A stretch of DNA of 32,790 bases, from positions 1 through 32,790 of the forward strand of contig CAZHAM010000003.1 of NCBI GenBank assembly GCA_964530415.1. Direction: 5' to 3'. Positions within the stretch are counted from its first letter, which is position 1. Every line of letters starts with the position of its first letter. The translations under genes were made by a program, and so were the position numbers. Below, in pieces: positions 24,103 through 32,196 of this stretch. The DNA is from CAZHAM01 sp964530415. GTDB taxonomy: Bacteria > Patescibacteriota > WWE3 > UBA101185 > UBA10185. The notes beneath the pieces were generated by a model. That model did not search any database and was not told the origin of the DNA. It worked only from the letters and a program-made list of their open reading frames with translations.

Positions 24103-24158
24103 CGGCGGTAACGGATGATTGTGCCGAATCTTTTTTTTGAGAGAATACGGAGGTTTTC

Positions 24159-25031
24159 ATGAAACAACACAATGGACGTATCGCGGTTTTTTTCTTAATG
24201 ATGGTGATGGTCGCTTTGGCTTTGGCATTCTTTGCCACAAACACAAAAGCCGACATCATAATCCCCGAGGGTTGCCCCACATACAACGTATCGGAGAGCG
24301 CCTCTCCAATCATTGAATCGTGGTCGATTGAAGAGGATCCGTGCCTGGCACTGGTCTTTGACACACCCGGAACAATGAATATTACCGGAGGCTGGGTTTT
24401 CATACCGGACGTAACGTTGGATCGCTTCGTAGGATCTGAAACAATTAGCACCGTTCTGGAAACCTATGTAAACCCAAACGAACTAGCAGCCCAAATCTCC
24501 CCACTTTCTACAACTGTTGCTGGCGGGGAAACCTGGATACTGCGCCCAAACAAGAATGAGTTTGGATCCGAAATTGGGTTTTGGTGGAATTTTGAGGTCG
24601 AAGAACCTACGCCAACCCCGATCCCCACTCCAGAACCACCTTCAATGTTCCAGGTCTATATGCCATTGATCGTTGAAAATCAACAAAGCATACAGACATT
24701 CGAGGTAGAAGAAGGGGGCTCAGAACAAATTTTCTCGTATGTTTGGGGAAGTGTAGTTCCTAGCTCCAAGGTTTGCGTCAATCTCAAGTTCGAAAACATT
24801 GGGGCTGGTGAAAACGCGATACTTACCCGGGGTTGGTACTTCGGACAACTAACGTCCCTCACCCTGGAAGTCAACGGACAACCCGTTGAGATAACCGGAA
24901 TTGAACAACCTGGCGAATTAGCCTGGCAAATCCCGGAAACTTCTTTACCAACCGTCCAAAACGCGCAAATTTGCGTACAAGCGGATGGAAATTCGGCAGA
25001 AATCGGATTGGTGGTAAGGTTCCCCAACTAG
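24159..25031 (+). CDS. Secreted protein with Thr-Pro linker, GC-rich and probably transferred
   Basis: A signal peptide (basic start KQHNGRIA, hydrophobic core, cleavage near TKA) precedes about 115 residues of beta-rich sequence, a Pro-Thr linker (EEPTPTPIPTPEPPS), the phrase VYMPLIVENQQ and a second beta domain of about 115 residues. The linker-plus-VYxPLI phrase is reminiscent of secreted proteins in Chloroflexota; that is from memory, not a search. No enzymatic motif is seen. Sampled lines are about 52-53% GC against roughly 32-47% in neighbouring genes, and codons favour C/G endings. The gene has its own consensus promoter, a strong Shine-Dalgarno site and a long hairpin after the stop, making a self-contained unit. 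Confidence 0.85.
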   Translation: MKQHNGRIAVFFLMMVMVALALAFFATNTKADIIIPEGCPTYNVSESASPIIESWSIEEDPCLALVFDTPGTMNITGGWVFIPDVTLDRFVGSETISTVLETYVNPNELAAQISPLSTTVAGGETWILRPNKNEFGSEIGFWWNFEVEEPTPTPIPTPEPPSMFQVYMPLIVENQQSIQTFEVEEGGSEQIFSYVWGSVVPSSKVCVNLKFENIGAGENAILTRGWYFGQLTSLTLEVNGQPVEITGIEQPGELAWQIPETSLPTVQNAQICVQADGNSAEIGLVVRFPN

Positions 25032-25046
25032 ACTTCTGCCAACAGG

Positions 25047-25121
25047 CCCCCGGCTGTACAATGCAAAAAATAACGCTTCGCCATCAGGCAAAAGCTAAAA
25101 ATATGCAAAGTACACCGGGGG
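25047..25121 (+). terminator. Long multi-helix hairpin after the secreted-protein gene
   Basis: CCCCCGG (25047-25053) pairs with CCGGGGG (25115-25121); one bulged C; TGTAC (25055-25059) pairs with GTACA (25110-25114). Inside, TGCA pairs with TGCA, and GCTT-GCC/GGC-AAGC forms an inner hairpin near 25074-25095. A T-rich stretch (ATTCGTTTT) follows. The length and nested helices exceed a simple terminator, but end-of-transcript position supports that role. Confidence 0.65.
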
Positions 25122-25200
25122 TCATTCGTTTTCAGTTCGTTTCCCATTCTTTATGACATTTTTTATCCCAACTACTACATCCAACAAGCTCAAATGATGC

Positions 25201-25206
25201 TAAAAT
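25201..25206 (+). promoter_or_regulatory. Extended -10 TGC-TAAAAT giving a leaderless start at 25213
   Basis: The box ends six bases before the ATG. No Shine-Dalgarno site and no clear -35 are present. Same spacing as at 3120-3125. Confidence 0.6.
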
Positions 25207-25212
25207 TTACAT

Positions 25213-28200
25213 ATGAAAAAGCATCTGCCCTACGCTATTGTGAGTATTGTTTTGGTTGTCTTTTTCTCAATCATAGGCTACATAGTTTTTCAGCCGGGAT
25301 ATATTTACCACACAGATGTTACTGACAGTTTTTACGTAACGGATCTTCCGGATAAATACTTACTCACGTATAACGATTCCACCGGAGATTCTCTGGCTGA
25401 AAAGTCGCGTATTCCAATTTTTTACTTTACTTACACTGTTTTTAAAGGCTTGAGCTTTATCGGGCTGGACGATTCTTACTACGTTAAGACTAAGATATAT
25501 CTTTTGGTTGCGTTCACTCTTGTTAGTTTCGTCTACTTTATTCAAAAGTTTTTGCAGTTTATTGCCAAAAATTCAAATATCGAGGGTGATTGGTCTAGTG
25601 AAAAATCTAAAGAAAACACCGAGAGGATAATCTTGTTCTCCTCCATTATCGGAGCGTTCTACTATGTGCTAAATTTTTGGTTTACTAATCGAATTATGCA
25701 TTTTGGTTTGTTTTTTACTACTGTCACTGTTCCGGGATTTTTTTACTTTTTGTACACTTTTCTCTTCGACTCGAGCACTAATGTTAAAAAACTCGTCTAT
25801 CTGGTTATTTTTGCGATGGTTTTTACGGGCACTCCTCACACTATTCTCTTTCAAGCGGTGCTTACCGCAATTATTTTTGCCACTTTTCTGATTAACAAAA
25901 ATTTTACGGCTAAACAAAAGCTCTTTAAATTTGTATGCATTATTGGGTTCTGGGTTCTATATACCATTGCAAATTCCTACTGGATTCTTCCCTATCTAAA
26001 CTCTTACTCAGCTCCCGATGCGGTTTTAAGCGAGACAATTATTAACTTGATTGGCAAGTACGCGGGTGTAGAAAACAGCATTAGGCTGATGGGCTATTGG
26101 CTTACGGATCCGAGTGCGTATTTTGTAGGACCGTTTAAGCCTCTTCAGAACTTGCTGGCACTCTTGCCTCCAATTATGATTACCGGAATAATTGCGTTTT
26201 TGTTTAAGAGGCAAAGAGGGCTTTCTGTTCTTTTAGCTTTTATGGCTGTTACGGGAGTGCTTCTGTCTACCTCGGGTGCATTCACTAACTCAATTTACTT
26301 TTACTTAATGTTTAGATCTCCGGTTAAAAACTTCGGGTGGCTTTTTAGAGAATACGATAAATTTGGTTTACTAATAGCATTCACCTACTCTCTTGGATTT
26401 AGTTTAGCTTTTTACTTAATTTATAAATATCAAAAAAAATTATTAATGGTTTTTATTCCGCTGATTGCAATTGTGCTTTTATCTAACTCTGGATTCTTTT
26501 ATTCAACGCTAATTAAAAAATATACACCTGAGAAAATTCCAGACGATTTTTTTAAGGTTGTTGAGATACTAAAAACTGATAAGGAACCTGCCAACACTCT
26601 TTGGTACCCCGGAGCTTCAAAGCCTTTTTGGGCGTCAAACGAAGAGGTGCGGTTTGTCTTTACAAACTTGATCTCACCTATTCCAACGATTACGACGCGT
26701 TCTGACATGATAAATTACGCGGAATATTTATTTAAGAATGAAAATATAAATGCTGTTAACCTAGGCGAAGCTTTGGATCTTGTAGGGGTAAAATATCTAG
26801 TACTGCGTAACGATGAGCTTATATTTAACAGTATAAGGCTCTCAGAGGCTCTCAGCGGGCAGTCTTCGATGAAATTGGTATATCAGGGCGAGACACTCAC
26901 AATCTACGAAAATAGAGACTTCACGGGCTTAGTCAAGTTTTATGATCAATCGATAGTTACTAACACTGGATTGGGTATTTTAAAAGATAAAAATATTCCG
27001 TTTGCTATTCATGGGAGGACTTTTTACAACTTTACCGACAAACCCAGCTTATTTACCGCTCAAAATAATCTGAATTACATAAAAGATTATCAGTATATTG
27101 ATATAGCCATAAATGAATATGAAAACAAATTTATTTACCCCTTCGACTACTCCACTAAAAAGGAAGACGGAATTCCGGGATATTGGAAAATCGGTTCTTT
27201 AGAAAACTTAAATCACGCCGAAACCGATTTCTTTTTAAGTAATTTAGGTTTTCAAATAGAACAGTTTGATTACGGCCACGGAATCGTCATATCACGCGAG
27301 GGCCTCCAAAAAATAAGTGACAGAGATTTGTTCGACAAAGAATACGACATCACTTTTTCACAACACCAGAATATGACAAAAAAGGACAGTTCCTGGTACT
27401 ACACCTCTAAACCCGAGGACTTTATTTATTACTGGAATATTGTTAGAAGCGATACATTTGATGTTGAAAATGTCAAAGCCCTTGAGGTTAGAATGAGGGG
27501 AAATATTGATGATGACTTTATACCTCACTTTAAGATCTACACATACGATAAGGACTACAAACTTTTAGGCACAAGCTTTTTATATTTGGATTTTAAAAAC
27601 AATGTCTCGAGCGTTATCAAAATTCCAAAAGATGCCAAATTTGCTGACTTTAGTGTTTGGACAATTTCAACCTCAGGCTCTTCATACAACTACGATCTAA
27701 GGAATTTGTCGATTAAAGACATTAGCAATAATGTGAAGCCGTCCGAACTTTCATTTGATACAAGAAGCAGATGTGAGGGCGATTGCAAGCTATACGCTCG
27801 GGTGCTAAAAAGCAACTTGGGCAAGGAAATCTCAGTTCGTGTAAACGGCAAAGAATTTTTAATAAACTCTGAGGAACCGGGTATTGTTGAGGGTGAAAAT
27901 GTGTTTTATCCGGATGCGAGGTTTAAATGGCTTGAAGTTAGCGACATAAAATTAGATCCTGTAAACAAAGTTAATATGAGAATAATTAACAACGAGGGTT
28001 TTAACTCTATTAACGCCTTCGTGTTTTTATCTACCGAGGAAGTATCAAAGTTAAATAGCAAAATAACCGAAATTGAAGGTGACTTTCCGGCTTACTCCCC
28101 CTTGTATCAAAGGCCGTATATATCGATAAAAGAAATCAATCCTACAAAATATGAAGTTAAAATTGAGGGTTCCAGAAATCAAAAAGGAGTTATTGCTTTT

Positions 28201-28449
28201 GCTAAACCTTACAGCAAAAACTGGAAACTTATCGGATCCCGTTCCGAAAGCGACATTGTTAATGGGTACATTCCTGGTTGGCAGATAGAGAATTTAAAAG
28301 ACGGCACTTACATTATCGAGCACAACCCTCAAAAATACTTTGCTTACGGTTCTATCGTTTCGATAATGATATTGGCTGAGCTTATTATTTATTTGACGTT
28401 TGATAAAGTAGTGAGAGATTCTGCTCGTAAGTCCAATTCCCAAGGGTAG
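25213..28449 (+). CDS. Large GT-C-like membrane protein with outer C-terminal domain
   Basis: The first ~460 residues contain about a dozen membrane segments. The first outer loop carries an acidic HTDVTD motif (residues about 35-40), the place where GT-C glycosyltransferases keep their catalytic acidic residues. Further features are the SYWILPYLNSY and FREYDKFGLLIAF segments seen in large membrane glycosyltransferase-like proteins. The remaining ~600 residues form an outer, beta-rich region with two late cysteines (RCEGDCK), perhaps sugar-binding, and a last membrane helix near 1045-1065. A polyprenyl-sugar-dependent transferase for surface glycans is the best guess; the family is not firmly identified. 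Its last 61 bp overlap the end of the convergent GT2-GT4 gene. Confidence 0.75.
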   Translation: MKKHLPYAIVSIVLVVFFSIIGYIVFQPGYIYHTDVTDSFYVTDLPDKYLLTYNDSTGDSLAEKSRIPIFYFTYTVFKGLSFIGLDDSYYVKTKIYLLVAFTLVSFVYFIQKFLQFIAKNSNIEGDWSSEKSKENTERIILFSSIIGAFYYVLNFWFTNRIMHFGLFFTTVTVPGFFYFLYTFLFDSSTNVKKLVYLVIFAMVFTGTPHTILFQAVLTAIIFATFLINKNFTAKQKLFKFVCIIGFWVLYTIANSYWILPYLNSYSAPDAVLSETIINLIGKYAGVENSIRLMGYWLTDPSAYFVGPFKPLQNLLALLPPIMITGIIAFLFKRQRGLSVLLAFMAVTGVLLSTSGAFTNSIYFYLMFRSPVKNFGWLFREYDKFGLLIAFTYSLGFSLAFYLIYKYQKKLLMVFIPLIAIVLLSNSGFFYSTLIKKYTPEKIPDDFFKVVEILKTDKEPANTLWYPGASKPFWASNEEVRFVFTNLISPIPTITTRSDMINYAEYLFKNENINAVNLGEALDLVGVKYLVLRNDELIFNSIRLSEALSGQSSMKLVYQGETLTIYENRDFTGLVKFYDQSIVTNTGLGILKDKNIPFAIHGRTFYNFTDKPSLFTAQNNLNYIKDYQYIDIAINEYENKFIYPFDYSTKKEDGIPGYWKIGSLENLNHAETDFFLSNLGFQIEQFDYGHGIVISREGLQKISDRDLFDKEYDITFSQHQNMTKKDSSWYYTSKPEDFIYYWNIVRSDTFDVENVKALEVRMRGNIDDDFIPHFKIYTYDKDYKLLGTSFLYLDFKNNVSSVIKIPKDAKFADFSVWTISTSGSSYNYDLRNLSIKDISNNVKPSELSFDTRSRCEGDCKLYARVLKSNLGKEISVRVNGKEFLINSEEPGIVEGENVFYPDARFKWLEVSDIKLDPVNKVNMRIINNEGFNSINAFVFLSTEEVSKLNSKITEIEGDFPAYSPLYQRPYISIKEINPTKYEVKIEGSRNQKGVIAFAKPYSKNWKLIGSRSESDIVNGYIPGWQIENLKDGTYIIEHNPQKYFAYGSIVSIMILAELIIYLTFDKVVRDSARKSNSQG

Positions 28450-30335
28450 ACTTTATCCGACATCAGATCTTTTTGCTTAAACTGTCTCTCGATTAAAGTT
28501 TTGAATACTTTGACAGAAACGTTCCATGAAAACATGTTTGACCAGCTCTGGCAGTTAACTCCCATTTGTTTGCGAGCTTTGGGAGTCTCGATTAAATATC
28601 TAAGTTTAAGGTAAAAATCATTTTCGTCGTCGGCTAAAAACCCGGTCTGGCCGTTACGAATTGAGTCTCTAACACCAGGAACATCGAATCCTACCGCAGG
28701 AGTTGCGCAAGATGCTGCCTCGATTATAGTAATCCCCCAACCTTCTTTCATGGAAGGCATTACAAAAACCCAAGCCTTTTGCATTAATTCCCATTTTTTG
28801 TTGTCCGATACAAAACCTAAAAACTCAATATTTTTTTCGACGTTTAATTTTTTGGCATATTTTTGGAGCTCGTCGATGTGATCCCCTGCTCCGGATACAT
28901 ACATTTTAATTTTGGGGTACAGCGAGGTAAGTTTGGACAACGCTGTGATAGCAATTTCAATTCGCTTGTATGCCTTTACGCGTCCGTGGTACAAAAGAAC
29001 CGGAGTTTCGGATTTGGCAAATTTATGGCCAGTTTTTGCAGGAATCGAGTTATAAGCCAAATAAATTAATCTGTCTAAAAACCCCACTCTTTTCAGCTCG
29101 CTCATTGTTGAAGGCGACACTGTGACAATTGGAACTTTTCGGTAAGCAAAAGGCATAATAAAAGATTCAATAATGTAACCGACTACGGCAATCGGAAATG
29201 AAAATTGTTTAAACCACTGCCCTTTGTGCATATGGTGCAAAATCATAATCTTGGGTTTAAATGCGTAAAGTGGTGTAAAAAAAGGAATTCCGTTTTCGAC
29301 ATCTATGACAAAGTCCACGTTGGATGAAAAATAAGTAATGTAATAGTAAAAAGCCCAAAAATAAACGGTTAAAAATCCCCCGCGTCTTATAATGTTTACC
29401 CCGTCAATAATGTCTGTGTAATTTAAGTTGCTAGGTTTTGAAGTAAAAACCGTCACCTCATACTGCTTCACCAGGCGTTTAGCTATTTCGTGAACATAAA
29501 CTTCGGAGCCGCCCATTTCGGGGTGCTTAAGATCACGCCAGGCGTAAATAAGAATGTGCTTTCTGCCCTTTTTCGCGGGTGTTATTTCCAGTTTAAAAAA
29601 CTTTACAATCGCTGTTTTGAGACTGTAAAACGTTTGAAGTCGTTTCAAAATTGCAAACTCTAAGGGTAGATGAATAATGGCTTCATACAAAGAAAACTTT
29701 GACCCCTCTTTTTCTTTCCAAATAACCGGAATGTCTAAAACGCGTAAATTGAGGTATTTTGCCAAAAGCAAAAGGTTCACGTCAAAAGCCCAACCAGTAC
29801 TTGTTAGCTTAGCCGAAATTTGTTTAGCAGCATCTTTTGTAAAAATTTTCACACCGCATTGAGTGTCGATGTATTTTAAGTCGAATAAGGTTTTAACATA
29901 AAAGTTGTAAATGGCACTAACTAACCGTCGTCTGATAGTCATGGCCGTTCTGCTTGTATCTCTCCTGCCTATTACCCCATCAAGCCACGAAGTTTCGGAA
30001 ATAAAAGAGTAAAGTTTTGATACCTCTGTTGGAGGAATGGCCCCGTCAGCGTCTACAAAACCGATATAGTCGCCGGTCGCGTTAATAAACCCGAGCGCAA
30101 CCGCACCCCCCTTCCCCGAGGCATAATGAGTTTCGATTTTTTTTATAAAAGGATATTTCTTAGAATAGTCATCAACGATTTTCGCAGTTTTATCTGTTGA
30201 ATTATTTACAACAACCAAAATCTCGATTGAAAGTTCTTTTTTTCGCGCGTCAAAATAGGACCCGTAAACGTTTAGGGTCTTAGAAATTCGTTTTTCTTCA
30301 TTTTTTGCAGGAAGAACAATTGATAGATTGGGCAT
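28389..30335 (-). CDS. GT2-GT4 fusion glycosyltransferase
   Basis: Residues 1-240 are a GT2 enzyme of the dolichyl/polyprenyl-phosphate glucosyltransferase type: SIVLPAKNEEKRI, VVVNNSTDKT, the DxD motif FVDADGAIPP and the SGKGGAVALGF loop. Residues about 258-625 are a GT4 (GT-B fold) enzyme: HPEMGGSEVYVHEIAKRL, LYHGRVKAYKRIEIAI, and MKEGWGITIIEAASCATP with the E-x7-E-type site. The two are usually separate proteins. One chain could make a lipid-phosphate sugar donor and also transfer a sugar from a nucleotide donor. It is convergent with, and overlaps by 61 bp, the GT-C-like gene, which could use such a lipid donor. A -10-like TACAAT (30343-30348) ends seven bases before the ATG. Confidence 0.9.
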   Translation of the reverse strand: MPNLSIVLPAKNEEKRISKTLNVYGSYFDARKKELSIEILVVVNNSTDKTAKIVDDYSKKYPFIKKIETHYASGKGGAVALGFINATGDYIGFVDADGAIPPTEVSKLYSFISETSWLDGVIGRRDTSRTAMTIRRRLVSAIYNFYVKTLFDLKYIDTQCGVKIFTKDAAKQISAKLTSTGWAFDVNLLLLAKYLNLRVLDIPVIWKEKEGSKFSLYEAIIHLPLEFAILKRLQTFYSLKTAIVKFFKLEITPAKKGRKHILIYAWRDLKHPEMGGSEVYVHEIAKRLVKQYEVTVFTSKPSNLNYTDIIDGVNIIRRGGFLTVYFWAFYYYITYFSSNVDFVIDVENGIPFFTPLYAFKPKIMILHHMHKGQWFKQFSFPIAVVGYIIESFIMPFAYRKVPIVTVSPSTMSELKRVGFLDRLIYLAYNSIPAKTGHKFAKSETPVLLYHGRVKAYKRIEIAITALSKLTSLYPKIKMYVSGAGDHIDELQKYAKKLNVEKNIEFLGFVSDNKKWELMQKAWVFVMPSMKEGWGITIIEAASCATPAVGFDVPGVRDSIRNGQTGFLADDENDFYLKLRYLIETPKARKQMGVNCQSWSNMFSWNVSVKVFKTLIERQFKQKDLMSDKVYPWELDLRAESLTTLSNVK

Positions 30336-30439
30336 TGGATTAATTGTAGTGGAAATATGTGTAAGTTAAAATGTTGTTTTTGTTGTTTTTGAGTGTGGGA
30401 ATAAATTTTAGGATGTGGGAATGCTATAGAAACGAAAGC

Positions 30440-30498
30440 GCCGCCAGTAAGTAAGATTCAAAGTATAAATTACCTTTGTATTTTACAAAACTGGCGGC
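30440..30498 (-). terminator. Long hairpin at the end of the GC-rich two-gene unit
   Basis: GCCGCCAGT (30440-30448) pairs with ACTGGCGGC (30490-30498). Inside, after a small AA/AAA loop, GTAAGATTCAAAG pairs with CTTTGTATTTTAC with one mismatch and one wobble, leaving a 10-nt loop. On the minus strand, the direction of the genes that end at 30533, it is followed by GCTTTCGTTTC, so it probably ends that transcript. Confidence 0.7.
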
Positions 30499-30532
30499 AC
30501 ATTGATTCCGGTTATTTCCGGTGGGAGAAAAA

Positions 30533-31459
30533 TTACTTCTGGGTGGCAAGCCACTCAGCGTATTCTTCCTCATTAATAACATCCCCGAAGGCCTCTTCCG
30601 AAGGGAAGAAAGTCATTTCTTCGATCGGCAGGAATTCGCCGGTCAAGCTTCGGGTGTAAAACGTACGGTCAGAAACCACTGCAGCGGTGACACCATCGTT
30701 CACGCCCAGTTTCGCGTCGTCCTTCGCTTCAAAGTAAATAAACGCGCCGGGATTAACTTCCCCTAGATAAACCTCATAGAGATTTTGGGGCAGTTGCTCT
30801 CCAGCAAGTTCAACGCTGTGAGAACGTAGGGCCAACTGGTGGTTTGCGCTTAGCTCTGCCACAGATTCAGCTGTAATAGCCTGAACATCCAGTAAAGGCA
30901 GCAGGTCGTAAGCCTTGTCAGCTTCTGTACAGTAGATAACCNNNNNNNNNNCTGGAACTGCGCGATGCAGGGTTACGCTGGGATAGCTTTCAGAAAAGTA
31001 AAAGAAAGCGATTCCAATGTCGCCGTTATCGCGAACTGCAGAGCGTCCGGGCATCAATTGCGGCAGAGCTTGACGTACATTGCCGGCCTGATCCCAGTCA
31101 CCATTTTCCCACTTTGCGCGTAGATCGGTGCATGAGGGAAGGTCAGATGCCTCGTCAGCAGATTGAGCCAAATCGGCAACCACGACTTCTTCGTTCGTCG
31201 CCTCATTTTCAGTGACAGGTACCACCTCATTTTCAGCAGGAACGATTTCGGCAACCACAACTTCTTCGGTTGCTACAAGTGCAGGTTCGACGTCTAGTTC
31301 AAGTGCCAAGGCCTCGGTGGCCACGGGCTGATCCGCGCGAACTAGCGTTGTGCGAATGTTACCGAGGGCATAAGAACCTCCAATTCCACATAACGCCACT
31401 ACAACTAGCACGGCCAAAATCACGATCGGCAAATATTCACGGTTACTCTTTGTCTTCAT
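30533..31459 (-). CDS. Membrane-anchored protein of unknown function, GC-rich, interrupted by an assembly gap
   Basis: An N-terminal signal-anchor (about 10-32) is followed by a Glu/Val/Ala-rich stretch (about 45-105) and an outer domain of about 200 residues with two conserved-looking cysteines (PSCTD and YCTEAD). No family is recognised. Ten N bases (30942-30951) interrupt the gene; they happen to keep the frame, but the true gap length and the missing residues are unknown. Sampled lines are about 57% GC, far above the neighbours. The Shine-Dalgarno site AAGGAGA (31467-31473) overlaps the stop of the upstream gene, so translation is coupled to it. Confidence 0.75.
   Translation of the reverse strand: MKTKSNREYLPIVILAVLVVVALCGIGGSYALGNIRTTLVRADQPVATEALALELDVEPALVATEEVVVAEIVPAENEVVPVTENEATNEEVVVADLAQSADEASDLPSCTDLRAKWENGDWDQAGNVRQALPQLMPGRSAVRDNGDIGIAFFYFSESYPSVTLHRAVPXXXXVIYCTEADKAYDLLPLLDVQAITAESVAELSANHQLALRSHSVELAGEQLPQNLYEVYLGEVNPGAFIYFEAKDDAKLGVNDGVTAAVVSDRTFYTRSLTGEFLPIEEMTFFPSEEAFGDVINEEEYAEWLATQK
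30942..30951. other. Assembly gap (10 N)
   Basis: Ten unknown bases, a usual sign of scaffolding or a masked low-quality region. The two sides read in the same frame across it, which supports but does not prove that they belong together. Confidence 0.98.
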
Positions 31460-31471
31460 CTCATATTCTCC

Positions 31472-31948
31472 TTACTTGGGTAAAGTACCTGCAGGGGCAT
31501 CCAAAAGATTGTCGATATAGTCTTTTATACGGGTGCCTAAGCCGGCATTGACAGGTTGATTGACAACGGTATTGACCTTGGCGGGGGTATTGGCATTGAC
31601 AGGTTGATTGACAACGGTATTGACCTTGGCGGGGGGTACTACCTCGCTTTCAAAGGACCAGTCGGCATACTTCTCTGTCGTTGGGTGACCGGGATAATTT
31701 CGCCTCAGATGAGCTCCCAGGGCATCGGTAACTCGAATGGACTGTTTCTTATCGACAGTTACACCCGGGATACTCAAACCCCTCAGATCTCCGTTTTGAG
31801 CGAAAACAGCATCGGAAAGAGTTCCGACATTGGACAGCCCAAGAAGTGGTAATTCGCGCCAATCCTCCTCAGTTAGTCCGGAAATATCACGGATCTTCAC
31901 TTCGTACAGATTTGCTGGAACTTTAGTCACCTGAACACGTGGTTTCAT
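31472..31948 (-). CDS. Unknown protein with duplicated 16-residue repeat, GC-rich
   Basis: A 158-residue protein without signal peptide or membrane segment. Residues 1-95 look like a folded domain (VPANLYEVKIRDISGLTEEDW, LPLLGLSNVGTLSDAVF); residues about 106-137 are two copies of PAKVNTVVNQPVNA; a short C-terminal helix follows (TRIKDYIDNLLDAP). It starts with a strong Shine-Dalgarno site (AGGAGG, 31954-31959, five bases before ATG). It is first in an operon with the membrane-anchored gene; stop and next start are 12 bp apart. The phrase P-x-NLYEV and an LPLL segment recur in that partner protein, hinting at a related domain. No family is recognised. Confidence 0.75.
   Translation of the reverse strand: MKPRVQVTKVPANLYEVKIRDISGLTEEDWRELPLLGLSNVGTLSDAVFAQNGDLRGLSIPGVTVDKKQSIRVTDALGAHLRRNYPGHPTTEKYADWSFESEVVPPAKVNTVVNQPVNANTPAKVNTVVNQPVNAGLGTRIKDYIDNLLDAPAGTLPK
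31544..31634. repeat. 48-bp tandem repeat (two copies, 43 bp identical) inside a coding region
   Basis: The 43-bp block starting GGCATTGACAGG at 31544 recurs exactly at 31592, a period of 48 bp or 16 codons. It encodes the doubled PAKVNTVVNQPVNA segment. Identity at the DNA level points to a recent duplication or copy-number variation. Confidence 0.9.
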
Positions 31949-32126
31949 ATCTGCCTCCTATTTCCTATTCTGATTTATCAAAGATCTTTGTTCGAAATTC
32001 ATCGAAACAAAACAAAAGAAACACAAATATTTCCTTTATCCTGTTCCCATAAAATCTGATTAATTGGTTATAAAGTAAAAAAACTTATAATTTGATCGCA
32101 TTGATCATATAAGTAACGTTTCGCGA

Positions 32127-32155
32127 ATTCTACAATAGTATTTTGACTGTGTCAA
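32127..32155 (-). promoter_or_regulatory. Consensus promoter for the GC-rich two-gene unit
   Basis: On the minus strand TTGACA (32155-32150), 17 bp, TAGAAT (32132-32127). The message would have a leader of about 170 nt before the ATG at 31948; the leader is AT-rich and contains a TTATAAGT/ACTTTATAA hairpin (about 32060-32090). No other gene is seen in 31949-32196. Confidence 0.75.
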
Positions 32156-32196
32156 GTACTATAGGGTGTAAAAACAAGCAAATCACACGGATAGTT

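Larger units (their letters stand above)
23769..24158. other. Divergent intergenic region with two consensus promoters
   Basis: No gene is seen in these 390 bp. They hold a minus-strand promoter for the LPKTG gene (23910-23938), an inverted repeat next to its expected start site (23885-23899), a 12-bp palindrome AAACAGCTGTTT (24023-24034) and a plus-strand promoter (24074-24102) with the Shine-Dalgarno site GGAGG (24149-24153) for the secreted-protein gene. Confidence 0.7.

Noticed and set aside
24089..24451. Minus-strand frame opposite the secreted-protein gene
   Set aside because: Overlaps the promoter and signal peptide of the supported gene on the other strand and has no motif.
25041..25135. 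Integron attC site after the GC-rich gene
   Set aside because: The long inverted repeat looked attC-like, but the RYYYAAC and GTTRRRY core sites are not present in the right places, and the gene has its own promoter, unlike a typical cassette.
28389..28449. Frameshift at the overlapping gene ends
   Set aside because: Both tails stay open in plausible frames and each ends at a normal stop, so a true tail-to-tail overlap is simpler than an error.
31544..31634. CRISPR-like repeats
   Set aside because: Only two copies with almost no spacer, in frame within a gene and encoding a peptide repeat; no cas gene is present.
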